In this document: piece by piece, positions 16,379 through 24,716 of the stretch
Layout of the letters: each line of letters starts with the position of its first letter
How positions within the stretch are numbered: the stretch's first letter is position 1
Assembly: GCF_000341185.1 (NCBI RefSeq)
Contig: NZ_ANBH01000118.1
Coordinates: 4,016 to 42,606 of the forward strand
Direction of reading: 5' to 3'
DNA: 38,591 bases
DNA from: Nocardiopsis chromatogenes YIM 90109
GTDB taxonomy: Bacteria > Actinomycetota > Actinomycetes > Streptosporangiales > Streptosporangiaceae
The notes under the pieces: generated by a model
Databases searched by the model: none
Seen by the model: the letters and a program-made list of their open reading frames with translations, nothing else
Told to the model about the DNA's origin: nothing
Program-made: the position numbers and the translations under genes

Positions 16379-16815
16379 CCGACCGCGGTCGTCCGGTGCG
16401 GGCGGACCCGCACCAGCACGCCGGGCGGGCGGTGGTAGGCGTCGTCCGGGGCGGGCCCGTCGCCGGTGCCCGCCCCGGACCGCTCCGTCCTCGCCGCGTA
16501 CCGGGCCTCGATCCGTTCGGTCCAGCTCCGCACCGCCTCCGGTTCCTCGTCCAGCTCGGCGGTGCCGCGCACCGCGACGAAGGCGAAGGGCTGCTCCTGG
16601 AGGTCGACGCAGACCGCCGCCCGCGGGTCGCGGCGCAGGACGCGCGCCTTGACCGAGTCGGCGGGGGTGGTGAACAGCAGGTCGTCACCGTCGAGGAGGA
16701 ACCACACCGGGCTCACGTGCGGTTCCCCGCTCTTCAACGTGACGGACACCTTCGCCGTGCGGGTGCCTTCGGACAGGAACGCCCTGCGCTCCTCGGGGGT
16801 CATCGATCGCGACAT
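16363..16815 (-). CDS. PNPOx-fold (PPOX class) oxidoreductase or F420-binding protein
   Basis: A 150-residue split-barrel protein: MTPEERRAFLSEGTRTAKVSV, then GEPHVSPVWFLLDGDDLLFTT, and SVKARVLRRDPRAAVCVDLQ followed by FAFVAVRGTAEL. These are the standard strands of actinobacterial PPOX-class F420-dependent enzymes. FMN or F420 binding is expected; the substrate is unknown. The C-terminus has a loop with a GAGTGDGPAPDD insertion before YHRPPGVLVRVRP. ATG 16815 is chosen; ATG 16803 four codons later is also possible. It overlaps the CPBP gene tail to tail. Confidence 0.82.
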   Translation of the reverse strand: MSRSMTPEERRAFLSEGTRTAKVSVTLKSGEPHVSPVWFLLDGDDLLFTTPADSVKARVLRRDPRAAVCVDLQEQPFAFVAVRGTAELDEEPEAVRSWTERIEARYAARTERSGAGTGDGPAPDDAYHRPPGVLVRVRPHRTTAVGYDDE

Positions 16816-16903
16816 GCCCCGATCATCGCGGCGGGGCTCGGTGTGCCGGAACCCCGGGGCGCGGAGCTCAAGATCACCGGGCCCGGCCGGAATACCGGGG
16901 CCG

Positions 16904-17305
16904 TCAGACCCGCATCTCGAAGACCTGGACCGAGGTCGCGCCGACCGGGACCCGTTCGGCGGGGGTGAAGCCCTGCCGCTCGTAGTAGGCGATGAGGGCG
17001 CCGTCGCCCCCGGCCCAGCAGTCCACCCGCAGCAGGCCCACGTACAGCTCGGGCTCGGGCGCGGGGGCGACGTAGGGCTCGGGCACCGGGGACAGGGCCA
17101 TCGCCCCGGCGGGCTCCCCGCCGGCCTCGGCCATCCACAGCGCCTCGGCCTTGTCCTCGATCCGGCGCACCCGCTCGGGCGACTCCGACCAGGGCCGCGC
17201 CCCCCACTGGCCCTCCCGCCCGCGGGCGGCGAGCCATTCGACGGCGCCGTCGAGCATGGCGAGCACCGACGGGATGTCGTCGGGTCCGCCCTTCCTGATC
17301 CGCAT
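16904..17305 (-). CDS. GNAT-like protein lacking the acetyl-CoA motif
   Basis: 133 residues. The N-terminal part matches GNAT acetyltransferases (MRIRKGGPDDIPSVLAMLDGAVEWLAARG, then ALWMAEAGGEPAGAMAL) and the C-terminal part matches the end of the same family (RVDCWAGGDGALIAYYERQGFTP and VQVFEMRV). Between ELYV and GLLRVDC, where relatives have the R/Q-x-x-G-x-G/A pyrophosphate-binding loop and its helix, nothing remains; roughly 25-30 residues are missing in frame. The protein is therefore probably unable to bind acetyl-CoA in the normal way. ATG 17305 has a strong GGAGGT ribosome site; the hairpin just upstream rules against longer starts. Confidence 0.75.
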   Translation of the reverse strand: MRIRKGGPDDIPSVLAMLDGAVEWLAARGREGQWGARPWSESPERVRRIEDKAEALWMAEAGGEPAGAMALSPVPEPYVAPAPEPELYVGLLRVDCWAGGDGALIAYYERQGFTPAERVPVGATSVQVFEMRV

Positions 17306-17313
17306 GGGCACCT

Positions 17314-17345
17314 CCTTCCGCCGCCCCGCGCGGGGCGGCGGAAGG
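17314..17345 (-). terminator. Perfect 32-bp palindrome between metF and the GNAT gene
   Basis: Two 16-bp arms with no loop bases (17314-17329 and 17330-17345), 20 bp after the metF stop. Its lower arm touches the ribosome site of the GNAT gene (about 17309-17315), so besides ending metF transcripts it could mask that site. Confidence 0.7.
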
Positions 17346-17364
17346 AATCCGACCACATCCGGGT

Positions 17365-18300
17365 TCAGACCGCGACGGCGTCCTCACCCGCGGCGCTGCG
17401 CATCGTCGGCAAGCCCAAGTCCGAGCACAGCCGTCCGAGCGCCTCGTCGTGCCGGAAGTCGGTGATGTGGATGCCCCGCACCCCGGGCTGGGCGAGGGCG
17501 GTGCGGGCCAGTTCGAGCGACACCTCGTAGGAGGCCTCCCGCTCGTCGGGGGCCTTCTCCACGCGTTCGATCACGTCCTGGGGGATGCTGATCCCCGGAA
17601 CCCTGGTGTCCATGAACCGCAGCGCGCGTGCCCCCTTCACCAGCGCGACCGTGGGGAGCAGGGCCGCCGCCGGGGTGACCCCCTCGGCCTCGGCCCGCTC
17701 GCAGAAGGCGCTGAGCCGCTCGGGCCGGTAGCAGATCTGCAGCTGCAGGAACCGCGCCCCGGCCTCGACCTTCTTCAGCGCGCGCACGGCGCGCTCGTGG
17801 AACGGCGGCGCCCCGGGGTTCTCCACCGCCCCGATGAACAGCTGGGGAGCGGGGGTCAGGGCCCGTCCGGACAGGTAGCTGCCGCCCGCCATGACCGCCG
17901 CCGTGCGCACCAGCTGCGGCCCGTCCAGGTCGAACACCCTGCGGGCCTCGGGCTCGTCCCCGGCCGTGGTGTCGTCGCCGGTCATGCAGCACACGGCGGT
18001 GATGCCGTGCAGGGCGGCCCCGGCGATGTCGGCCTGGACGGCCAGCCGGTTCTTGTCCCGGCAGGCGACCTGGAGCACGGGCTCCAGGCCCAGTCGGCGC
18101 ACCGCGATCGCGACGGCCACGTTGGAGGCGTGGGCGTGCGCGGCCGGGTTGTCGGTGACGTTGACGGCGTCCACGTAGGGCGCCAGGCGGGCGGCGTGCG
18201 CGGCGACGGCCTCCAGGCCGCCCCCGTCGACCGCCGGGAACTCGGCGGTGACGACCGGCCGGTACGGATCCGGCGCGGTCAGCAGCTCGACCAGGCTCAA
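17365..18300 (-). CDS. metF: Methylenetetrahydrofolate reductase (MetF, MetV-partnered type)
   Basis: A 311-residue TIM-barrel flavoprotein that interconverts 5,10-methylene-THF and 5-methyl-THF. Signatures are VVTAEFPAVDGGG (the catalytic glutamate), VDAVNVTDNPAAHAHAS, LQVACRDKNRLAVQADIAGA and ITAVCCMTGDDTTAG, followed by the FIGAVENPG and FLQLQICY strands. The CRDKNR form of the second motif is that of MetF proteins that work with a MetV partner. The start is TTG 18300, which overlaps the metV stop as TTGA, giving coupling. Placed divergently from a THF-dependent demethylase gene, it most likely oxidises the methyl-THF that enzyme makes; methionine biosynthesis is the alternative role. Confidence 0.85.
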   Translation of the reverse strand: MSLVELLTAPDPYRPVVTAEFPAVDGGGLEAVAAHAARLAPYVDAVNVTDNPAAHAHASNVAVAIAVRRLGLEPVLQVACRDKNRLAVQADIAGAALHGITAVCCMTGDDTTAGDEPEARRVFDLDGPQLVRTAAVMAGGSYLSGRALTPAPQLFIGAVENPGAPPFHERAVRALKKVEAGARFLQLQICYRPERLSAFCERAEAEGVTPAAALLPTVALVKGARALRFMDTRVPGISIPQDVIERVEKAPDEREASYEVSLELARTALAQPGVRGIHITDFRHDEALGRLCSDLGLPTMRSAAGEDAVAV

Positions 18301-18719
18301 CGGGGCACCTCCACTGCGGTGGGTCCGGTCGGGGCGGCCTCGTGGGCCTCGTCGGCCCCGGCCGCCGCGCGCCACCCCTCGGGGAGCGCGCGGTCGCGGC
18401 CGGTGGCCAGGTTGGCCCAGGACGAGGTGCCCTGGAGCCGGTTGTCGACGGGCGGGCGCAGCTCGTCGACGCCGTCGCCCAGGTGGCCGGGCAGGCGGCG
18501 CGCCCGCCCGTAGGCCTTGAGCCAGACGCAGGTCATCGACGGGTCGACCTCGCACGACCCGTCCTCGCGCACGCCCCCGCAGGGGCCGTTGCGCAGCGTC
18601 TTGGGGCAGGTCATCGGACAGGTGAATCCGGTGGAGTGCAGCACGCACTGGCCGCACATCCGGCAGTCCCACACCGGCTTCTTCACGGCGTGCTCGATGG
18701 TGGCGAGAAGTGGGGCCAT
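18297..18719 (-). CDS. MetV-like cysteine-rich MTHFR partner
   Basis: A 140-residue protein whose first 75 residues are the MTHFR C-terminal (MetV) domain: WDCRMCGQCVLHSTGFTCP, MTCPKTLRNGPCGGV and CEVDPSMTCVWLKAYGRA. About nine cysteines are in the order that binds zinc and/or an iron-sulfur cluster in acetogen MetV, which joins MetF to an electron carrier. The rest is a low-complexity tail. ATG 18719 has a GAGGCGG ribosome site. Its presence suggests a MetF fed by something other than plain NAD(P)H, or a methyl-THF-oxidising complex. First gene of the leftward metV-metF pair. Confidence 0.8.
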   Translation of the reverse strand: MAPLLATIEHAVKKPVWDCRMCGQCVLHSTGFTCPMTCPKTLRNGPCGGVREDGSCEVDPSMTCVWLKAYGRARRLPGHLGDGVDELRPPVDNRLQGTSSWANLATGRDRALPEGWRAAAGADEAHEAAPTGPTAVEVPR

Positions 18720-18802
18720 GGTCCGCCTCGTTCCGTGCGCCGCACGGGGCCCATGGGCTCCGTGCGGGGGGTTCCGACCGCGGGCGACGCCACTGGCGTG
18801 GC

Positions 18803-18990
18803 TGTTGCTCTATGTGCAACTATTCTCATATGAGGCAACGTGATCGGTTGGTTACAGCGTAAGATCCGGCGATTCGTTGCGTCAATGGATTGCCGTTGCG
18901 GTAGACGGAACTTACCTGGCGCTGCGGTGCTTGACAGTGGCATCGCTCACAGGCGACTGTGAGTTGCGCATGGTGATCCTCGTTGCGCAT
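18803..18990. promoter_or_regulatory. Divergent metVF / demethylase promoter with repeated GTTGC boxes
   Basis: Leftward promoter: TTGACG (18880-18885, minus) and TACGCT (18856-18861), 18-bp spacer. Rightward promoter: TTGACA (18931-18936) and weak GACTGT (18955-18960), 18-bp spacer. Boxes: minus-strand GTTGCC (18834-18839) and GTTGCA (18815-18820); plus-strand GTTGCG at 18876 and 18895; GTTGCGCAT at 18963 and 18982. Each pair is exactly 19 bp apart. The last pair sits just after the rightward -10, and the minus pair just after the leftward start, positions suited to a repressor. The nearest candidate regulator is the IclR protein. Confidence 0.65.
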
Positions 18991-19011
18991 CGGAGTGGTT
19001 GGAGGCCCTGA

Positions 19012-20223
19012 ATGGCCGTGAACGAGAACCCGGAGATCCTGCTGTACCCGCGGATCAGGAAGTCGCCGTTCTTCTACGCCTCACGCAGGCACGGCGTCGC
19101 CAAGTACAGCGTGTACAACCACACCTACCACCCGCGCCACTACGGCGACCCCGTCGCCGAGTACTGGCACCTGGTCAACGGCGTGACCCTGTGGGACGTC
19201 GGCGTGGAGCGCCAGATCGAGATCACCGGCCCCGACGCCTTCGCGTTCACCAACATGCTCGTCCCGCGCGACCTGACCAAGTGCGCCGTGGGCCAGTGCA
19301 AGTACGTCTTCATCACCGCGCCCGACGGCGGGATCATCAACGACCCGGTGCTGCTGCGCCTGGGCGAGAACCACTTCTGGCTCTCCCTGGCCGACAGCGA
19401 CGTGCTGCTGTGGGCGCAGGGCCTGGCCTACAACTCCGGGATGGACGTGCGGATCCGCGAGGCCGACGTGGGGCCGGTGCAGGTGCAGGGGCCCAAGTCG
19501 CGCGAGGTCATGGTCGACCTGTTCGGCCAGGACGTCATGGACGTCCCCTACTACTTCTGCCGCGAGTACGAGCTGGACGGCATGCAGGTGGTGGTCTCGC
19601 GCACCGGTTACACCTCCGAGCTGGGCTTCGAGATCTACCTCAAGGAGGCCTCCCGCGACGGCGTCCGGCTGTGGGACACCGTGCTCCAGGCCGGGGAGCC
19701 GCACGGCATCCAGGTCATCGGCCCCTGCCACCTCCGCCGCATCGAGGGCGGCATCCTCGCCTGGGGCAGCGACATCGGCCTGGACACCAACCCCTTCGAG
19801 GTCGGCTACGGCTACGAGGTGAGCTGGATGGTCGACCTGGACCAGGAGGCCGACTTCGTCGGCAAGGAGGCGCTCACCCGCGTCCGCGACAACGGCATCT
19901 CCCGCAAGCTGGTCGGCGTGGAGATCGGCGGCGAGCCGCTGGGCACCTACAACGACGGGTCGATGATCGACGTCTTCCCGGTGCACGAGCCCGGGTCCTC
20001 GGGCGCGCCGGTCGGCAAGGTGACCTCGGCCTGCCACTCGCCGCGGCTGGAGCGCAACATCGGCTTCGCCATGGTCCCCATCCACCTGGCCGCCCTGGGC
20101 ACCGAGCTGACGGTGCACCGGCCCGGCGGGCAGGTCCCCGCCGTGGTGGTGGAGAAGCCCTTCGTCGACCCCAAGAAGATGCTGCCCAAGCAGGACCTGC
20201 GGAGCCTGGCGGCGACGTCCTGA
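19012..20223 (+). CDS. DmdA-like THF-dependent demethylase (GcvT superfamily)
   Basis: A 403-residue stand-alone GcvT-fold protein resembling DMSP demethylase DmdA rather than glycine-cleavage T protein. Marks are RIRKSPFFYASRRHGVAKYS, VYNHTYHPRHYGDP, VERQIEITGPDAFAFTNMLV, CKYVFITAPDGGIINDPVL, FWLSLADSDVLLWAQG, VQGPKSREVM and SRTGYTSELGFEIYL, with a C-terminal barrel from VGKEALTRV on. Family members move a methyl group from a sulfonium, ammonium or aryl ether onto THF, making 5-methyl-THF. DMSP is the known DmdA substrate, but the dimethylglycine and sarcosine enzymes next door make glycine betaine an attractive alternative. ATG 19012 has a TTGGAGG ribosome site. Followed by a terminator, so it is its own transcript. 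Confidence 0.8.
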   Translation: MAVNENPEILLYPRIRKSPFFYASRRHGVAKYSVYNHTYHPRHYGDPVAEYWHLVNGVTLWDVGVERQIEITGPDAFAFTNMLVPRDLTKCAVGQCKYVFITAPDGGIINDPVLLRLGENHFWLSLADSDVLLWAQGLAYNSGMDVRIREADVGPVQVQGPKSREVMVDLFGQDVMDVPYYFCREYELDGMQVVVSRTGYTSELGFEIYLKEASRDGVRLWDTVLQAGEPHGIQVIGPCHLRRIEGGILAWGSDIGLDTNPFEVGYGYEVSWMVDLDQEADFVGKEALTRVRDNGISRKLVGVEIGGEPLGTYNDGSMIDVFPVHEPGSSGAPVGKVTSACHSPRLERNIGFAMVPIHLAALGTELTVHRPGGQVPAVVVEKPFVDPKKMLPKQDLRSLAATS

Positions 20224-20226
20224 GGC

Positions 20227-20276
20227 GGGGCGGCGCGGGGGCGCCGGGCACCTCCCGGCACCCCCGGCGCCGCCCC
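20227..20276 (+). terminator. Terminator after the demethylase gene
   Basis: Arms of about 22 bp (20227-20248 and 20254-20276) pair with one bulge and one mismatch around a 5-base loop. It ends 2 bp before the -35 of the next operon. Confidence 0.65.
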
Positions 20277-20277
20277 C

Positions 20278-20331
20278 TTGACACCGCCGGCCGCACGATC
20301 AAGGCTGTTGCGTAGACCGCACTTGGTTGCG
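20278..20331 (+). promoter_or_regulatory. Promoter and GTTGCG operator pair of the demethylase/sox operon
   Basis: TTGACA (20278-20283) with AAGGCT (20301-20306) 17 bp later forms the likely promoter. GTTGCG follows at once (20307-20312) and again 19 bp on (20326-20331). The layout matches the divergent promoter at 18.9 kb, so one regulator probably controls both. Confidence 0.65.
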
Positions 20332-20391
20332 CACACGGAAACCCGTCGAGCCGGGCGCACACGCGAACACCGATGGCGAAGGCAGGCCGCC

Positions 20392-22887
20392 ATGCCCGCT
20401 CTCCCGCACACCCAGCGAACCGTTCCCAGGATCGTCGTCGTCGGCGCCGGGATCGTCGGCTGCGCCGTGGCCGACGAGCTCACCGCACGCGGGTGCACCG
20501 ACGTCACCGTCGTCGACCAGGGCGACCTGTACCGCACCGGCGGGTCGACCTCGCACGCCCCCGGCCTGGTCTTCCAGACCAACGGCGCCAAGGCCATGAC
20601 CGACTTCGCCCGCTACACCGCCGACAAGTACCGCGGGCTGCGCGTGGACGGGCGCCCCTGCTTCTCCCCGGTCGGGGGCCTGGAACTGGCCGCCACCCCC
20701 GAACGCCTCGACGAGCTGCACCGACGGTGCGGCTGGGCCCGCTCCTGGGGCCTGCGCGCCGCCGTCGTCGGGCCGCAGGACTGCGCCCAGGCCCATCCGC
20801 TGGTCGAGGCCGACCGGGTGCTCGGCGGCCTGCTCACCCCCGACGACGGCCTGGCCGACGCGCTGGGCGCCGCCCGCGCCCAGGCCGAGGCGGCGGTGCT
20901 GCGCGGCGCCCGCTTCCTGCCCCGCCACGAGGTCACCGGGATCGAGACCCGCGGCGACGGCGCCCCCTCCGGCCGCCGGGTCGCCGCCGTACTGACCGAC
21001 CAGGGGCGCCTGCCCGCCGACGCGGTCGTGCTGTGCGCCGGGATGTGGGGCCCGCGGGTGGCGGCCATGGCCGGGGAGGCGCTGCCGCTGACCCCGCTGG
21101 CCCACCAGTTCGGCTGGACCGGGCCCACCGCCGCGCTCGCCGCCAACGGAGGCGGCGACGCCGCGCCCCACCCCATCCTCCGCTACCAGGAGCGGGACCT
21201 GTACTACCGCGAGCGCGGCGACCGGGTCGGGGTGGGCTACTACGGGCACCGGCCCATGCCGGTCGCCCCCGACGCCATCGGCACCCCCGCCACCACGCCG
21301 GACCTGCCGATGCCCTCCATGCACCCCTTCACCCCGGAGGACTTCGCCCCCGCCTGGAACGACACCCTCGGCCTGCTGCCCGCCCTGGCCGACACCAAGG
21401 TGGAGGAGGGGTTCAACGGCCTGTTCTCCTTCACCCCCGACACCATGCCGCTGATCGGGGAGTTCGCCCGCACCGCCGGGCTGTGGTCGGCCGAGGCGGT
21501 GTGGATCACCCACTCGGCCGGGGTGGCGCGCGCCGTCGCCGAGCTCATCGCCGACGGCGCCTCCACCTTCGACCTGCACGCCTGCGACATCAACCGGTTC
21601 CAGCGGCACCACCTGGCCCCCTCCTACGTCCGCGAGCGGGGCTGCCGGAACTTCATCGAGGTCTACGACGCCCTCCACCCGCAGCAGCCCATGGAGCGCC
21701 CCCGGCCGCTGCGCGTCGCCCCCTTCTACGAGCGCGAGCGCGAACTCGGCGCCTTCTTCCTGGAGGCCAACGGGTGGGAGCGCCCCTACTACTACGAGGA
21801 CAACACCGCGCTGGAAGGCGCCGAGCACGCGCCCCGCCCCGGTCCATGGGCCGCGCGCTACTGGTCGCCCGCCATCGCCGCCGAAGCGCGCGCCACCCGC
21901 GAACGCGTCGCGCTGTACGACATGTCGTCCCTGATGCGCCTGGAGGTCTCCGGGTCCGGCGCCGCCGACTACCTCGACCGGATGACCACCTGCCGCGCCC
22001 ACCGCGATCCCGGGGCGGTGAGCTACTGCCTCATGCTCGACGAGCGCGGGCACCTGCTCGGCGACATCACCGTCGCCCGCATCGAGGAGGACCTCTTCCA
22101 GCTCGGCGTGAACAGCCGCCTGGACCTGGCCCGCCTCGCCCGGCACGCACCCGCCGGGGTCGCCGTCCGCGACCTCACCTCCGAGACCGCCTGTATCGGG
22201 GTGTGGGGGCCGCGCGCACGGGACCTCGTCCAGCCCCTGGCCGACCACGACCTGTCCAACGACGGGCTGCGCTACTTCCACTGCGCCCGCATGCACGTGG
22301 GCGAGGTGCCGGTGACGGCGATGCGCGTCTCCTACGTCGGCGAACTCGGCTGGGAGCTGTACACCACCCCCGACCTGGGGCTGCGGCTGTGGGACACGCT
22401 GCGGGAGGCCGGGCGCGGGCACGGCCTGGCCGCCGCCGGGCGCGGCGCCTTCGACGCCCTGCGCCTGGAGAAGGGCTACCGCGCCTTCGGCGCCGACATG
22501 ACCGACGAGCACGACCCCTACGAGGCCGGGGTCGGCTTCGCGCTCCGCCTCAAGACCAAGGGCGACTTCGTCGGCCGCGCCGCCGTGGAGCGCCTGGACC
22601 CCGAGTCCCCGGCCCGGCGGCTGGCCTGCCTGGACACCGGCCCGCCGGAGAACACGGTGATGGGCTCCGAACCGGTGCACCTGCCCGGCGCGCCGACCGC
22701 CTCGGGGTACGTGACCAGCGCCGCCTACGGGTACACGCTGGGCCACGGGATCGCCTACGCCTGGCTGCCCGCCGAGCTCGCCGAACCCGGCACCCGCCTG
22801 GAGATCGACTACTTCGGGCGGCGCATCCCCGCCGAGGCCGCCGCCGAGCCCCTGTACGACCCCGGGATGGAGAGGGTGAGGGCCTGA
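20392..22887 (+). CDS. Dimethylglycine dehydrogenase-like flavoprotein with GcvT domain
   Basis: An 831-residue two-part enzyme. Residues about 14-370 are a DAO-type FAD domain: [17 protein letters not shown] (nucleotide fold) and [16 protein letters not shown], whose histidine is the expected covalent FAD site. An FAO middle segment follows (about 370-430). The rest is a GcvT/THF domain: [61 protein letters not shown], then the small barrel with [20 protein letters not shown]. The family oxidises N-methyl groups (dimethylglycine to sarcosine) and passes the formaldehyde unit to THF as methylene-THF. ATG 20392 is chosen; a longer start from 20278 would begin in the promoter. Its stop overlaps soxB (TGATG). 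Confidence 0.85.
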   Translation: MPALPHTQRTVPRIVVVGAGIVGCAVADELTARGCTDVTVVDQGDLYRTGGSTSHAPGLVFQTNGAKAMTDFARYTADKYRGLRVDGRPCFSPVGGLELAATPERLDELHRRCGWARSWGLRAAVVGPQDCAQAHPLVEADRVLGGLLTPDDGLADALGAARAQAEAAVLRGARFLPRHEVTGIETRGDGAPSGRRVAAVLTDQGRLPADAVVLCAGMWGPRVAAMAGEALPLTPLAHQFGWTGPTAALAANGGGDAAPHPILRYQERDLYYRERGDRVGVGYYGHRPMPVAPDAIGTPATTPDLPMPSMHPFTPEDFAPAWNDTLGLLPALADTKVEEGFNGLFSFTPDTMPLIGEFARTAGLWSAEAVWITHSAGVARAVAELIADGASTFDLHACDINRFQRHHLAPSYVRERGCRNFIEVYDALHPQQPMERPRPLRVAPFYERERELGAFFLEANGWERPYYYEDNTALEGAEHAPRPGPWAARYWSPAIAAEARATRERVALYDMSSLMRLEVSGSGAADYLDRMTTCRAHRDPGAVSYCLMLDERGHLLGDITVARIEEDLFQLGVNSRLDLARLARHAPAGVAVRDLTSETACIGVWGPRARDLVQPLADHDLSNDGLRYFHCARMHVGEVPVTAMRVSYVGELGWELYTTPDLGLRLWDTLREAGRGHGLAAAGRGAFDALRLEKGYRAFGADMTDEHDPYEAGVGFALRLKTKGDFVGRAAVERLDPESPARRLACLDTGPPENTVMGSEPVHLPGAPTASGYVTSAAYGYTLGHGIAYAWLPAELAEPGTRLEIDYFGRRIPAEAAAEPLYDPGMERVRA

Positions 22888-24122
22888 TGCCCGCGCTCCC
22901 CGCCGCCGAGCCCCCCGCGCCCCCGCCGCACGGGCGCCTGTGGCGCTCGCCCGAGCCCCGCCCCGCCTACGACGTGCTGGTCGTCGGCTCCGGCGGGCAC
23001 GGCCTGGCCACCGCCTACTACCTGGCCGCCGAGCACGGCCTCACCAACGCGGCGGTGCTGGAGCGCGGCTGGCTGGCCGGCGGCAACATGGCCCGCAACA
23101 CCGCCATCATCCGCTCCAACTACCTGTGGGACGCCAGCGCCGGGATCTACGAGCACGCCCTCGGGCTGTGGGAGCACCTGGAGGACACTCTCGGCCGCGA
23201 CCTGCACTTCAGCCAGCGCGGCGTGCTCAACCTGGCGCACTCCACCCACGACGTGCGCGAGTCGGTGCGCCGGGTGAACGCCAACCGCCTCAACGGGATC
23301 GACGCCGAATGGCTGGGCCCCGAGGAGGTCGCCAAGCTCGTCCCCATCCTGGACACCGGCCCGCACACCCGCCACCCCGTGCTCGGCGCCACCTACCAGC
23401 CACGCGCGGGCATCGCCGACCACGACCTGGTCGCCTGGGGGTTCGCCGCCGAGGCCGACCGGCTCGGGGTGGACCTGGTGCAGGGGTGCGAGGTGACCGG
23501 ATTCCTGCGCTCCGGCGAGAAGGTGCGGGGGGTGCGCACCACCCGCGGCGACATCGCCGCCGGGGCGGTGGCCCTGTGCGCGGCCGGGCGCACCAGCGTG
23601 CTCACCGAGATGCTGGGGCTGCGCCTGCCGCTGCAGAGCCACCCCCTGCAGGCACTGGTCACCCCGCTGCTGGAGCCGGTGCTGGACACCGTGGTCATGT
23701 CGAACGCGGTGCACGTCTACGTCAGCCAGGCCCCCAAGGGCGAACTGGTGCTGGGGGCGGGCATCGACGGCTACAACGGCTACGGGCAGCGCGGATCGCC
23801 GCGCACCGTCGAGGACCAGATCGCCGCCGCGGTCGAGCTGTACCCGGTGTTCGCGCACGCCGAGGTACTGCGCACCTGGGCGGGCACCGTCGACGTGGCG
23901 CCGGACGCCTCGCCGGTCATCGGGCCGGCCCCCTTCGAGGGCCTGTACATCAACTGCGGGTGGGGCACCGGGGGGTACAAGGCGACGCCAGGCGTGGGGC
24001 ACGTCCTCGCCGACACCGTGGCCAACGGGCGCCCGCACCCGCTGGCCGAACCCTTCGGCCTGGAGCGCTTCACCAGCGGGGCGCTCGTGGACGAGCACGG
24101 GGCCGCCGCCGTGGCCCACTGA
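22887..24122 (+). CDS. soxB: Sarcosine oxidase beta subunit
   Basis: A 411-residue flavoprotein subunit of heterotetrameric sarcosine oxidase, where sarcosine is oxidised to glycine. Visible are [20 protein letters not shown] (FAD fold, about 28-47), [60 protein letters not shown] with H179 at the place of the covalent FMN histidine, [27 protein letters not shown] and [15 protein letters not shown]. All are close to the family pattern. The start shares bases with the previous stop (TGATG at 22885-22889). The N-terminus is somewhat shorter than in known SoxB proteins. Confidence 0.92.
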   Translation: MPALPAAEPPAPPPHGRLWRSPEPRPAYDVLVVGSGGHGLATAYYLAAEHGLTNAAVLERGWLAGGNMARNTAIIRSNYLWDASAGIYEHALGLWEHLEDTLGRDLHFSQRGVLNLAHSTHDVRESVRRVNANRLNGIDAEWLGPEEVAKLVPILDTGPHTRHPVLGATYQPRAGIADHDLVAWGFAAEADRLGVDLVQGCEVTGFLRSGEKVRGVRTTRGDIAAGAVALCAAGRTSVLTEMLGLRLPLQSHPLQALVTPLLEPVLDTVVMSNAVHVYVSQAPKGELVLGAGIDGYNGYGQRGSPRTVEDQIAAAVELYPVFAHAEVLRTWAGTVDVAPDASPVIGPAPFEGLYINCGWGTGGYKATPGVGHVLADTVANGRPHPLAEPFGLERFTSGALVDEHGAAAVAH

Positions 24123-24165
24123 CCGGACCGCTCTTCGACCCGAGACGGCAGGGAGGCCGACCGCG

Positions 24166-24510
24166 ATGCTCCTCATCCCGTGCCCGTGGTGCGGACCGCG
24201 CGACGAGCGCGAGTTCCGGTACGGCGGGCAGGCGCACATCGCCTACCCGGCCGACCCGGAGGCGCTCGACGACGGGGCCTGGGCCGACTACCTGTTCGTG
24301 CGCGACAACCCGGCGGGGCCCTACGCCGAGCGCTGGTTCCACGCCTCGGGCTGTCGAAGCTGGTGCGACGTGGAGCGTGACACCGTCGACTACACGGTCA
24401 CCGGTTCGTGCCCGACCGGCGCGCACCCGGCGGCCGGACCGGACGAGGGGCCGTGCGTGTCGCCGTACTGCGTGCGCAGGGCCGTCCCCAGCACAGGAGG
24501 CACACGATGA
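24166..24510 (+). CDS. soxD: Sarcosine oxidase delta subunit
   Basis: A 114-residue zinc-binding subunit of sarcosine oxidase. MLLIPCPWCGPRDEREFRYGG gives the first cysteine pair, and WADYLFVRDNPAGPYAERW with HASGCRSWCDVERDTVDY gives the H-x-x-GC ligands. Relatives end near residue 95-100; here a short tail with two more cysteines (EGPCVSPYCVRRA) is present. A GGGAGG ribosome site precedes ATG 24166. The stop overlaps the start of a small ORF (ATGA at 24507-24510). Confidence 0.92.
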   Translation: MLLIPCPWCGPRDEREFRYGGQAHIAYPADPEALDDGAWADYLFVRDNPAGPYAERWFHASGCRSWCDVERDTVDYTVTGSCPTGAHPAAGPDEGPCVSPYCVRRAVPSTGGTR

Positions 24511-24716
24511 GCTGGTGCGGGACAGGGGCCGAGGCCGCCGCGGGATACCTTGCGCGCCGCGAGTGGTGCGGAATCCCGGACCTGGAGGAGAACCCGCCCG
24601 AGGCGATCCTGGGGAAGAGGCGGCCGGGCACGGACAGGGCCGCCGAGAGCGGAGGCCCCGCCCAGCGCATCCGCGACCGCCGCAGGCGCCGCGGCGCGGA
24701 GGAGGACCGGCGATGA
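24507..24716 (+). CDS. Small 69-residue protein inside the sox operon
   Basis: An unrecognised small gene between soxD and soxA. It is well supported as translated: a strong AGGAGG ribosome site 6 bp before ATG 24507, an ATGA overlap with soxD, and another ATGA overlap with soxA (24713-24716). The protein has two cysteines in the N-terminal part (MSWCGTGAEAAAGYLARREW, then CGIPDLEENPPEAILGK) and a very basic end with a run of arginines. Most sox operons I know (soxB-D-A-G) lack such a gene. A role in assembly of the oxidase, or simply keeping ribosomes flowing into soxA, is conjecture. Confidence 0.7.
   Translation: MSWCGTGAEAAAGYLARREWCGIPDLEENPPEAILGKRRPGTDRAAESGGPAQRIRDRRRRRGAEEDRR

Noticed and set aside
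20373-22886. Open frame in another register over the dimethylglycine dehydrogenase-like gene
   Set aside because: Arginine/proline-rich shadow; the frame becomes real only from soxB at 22887.
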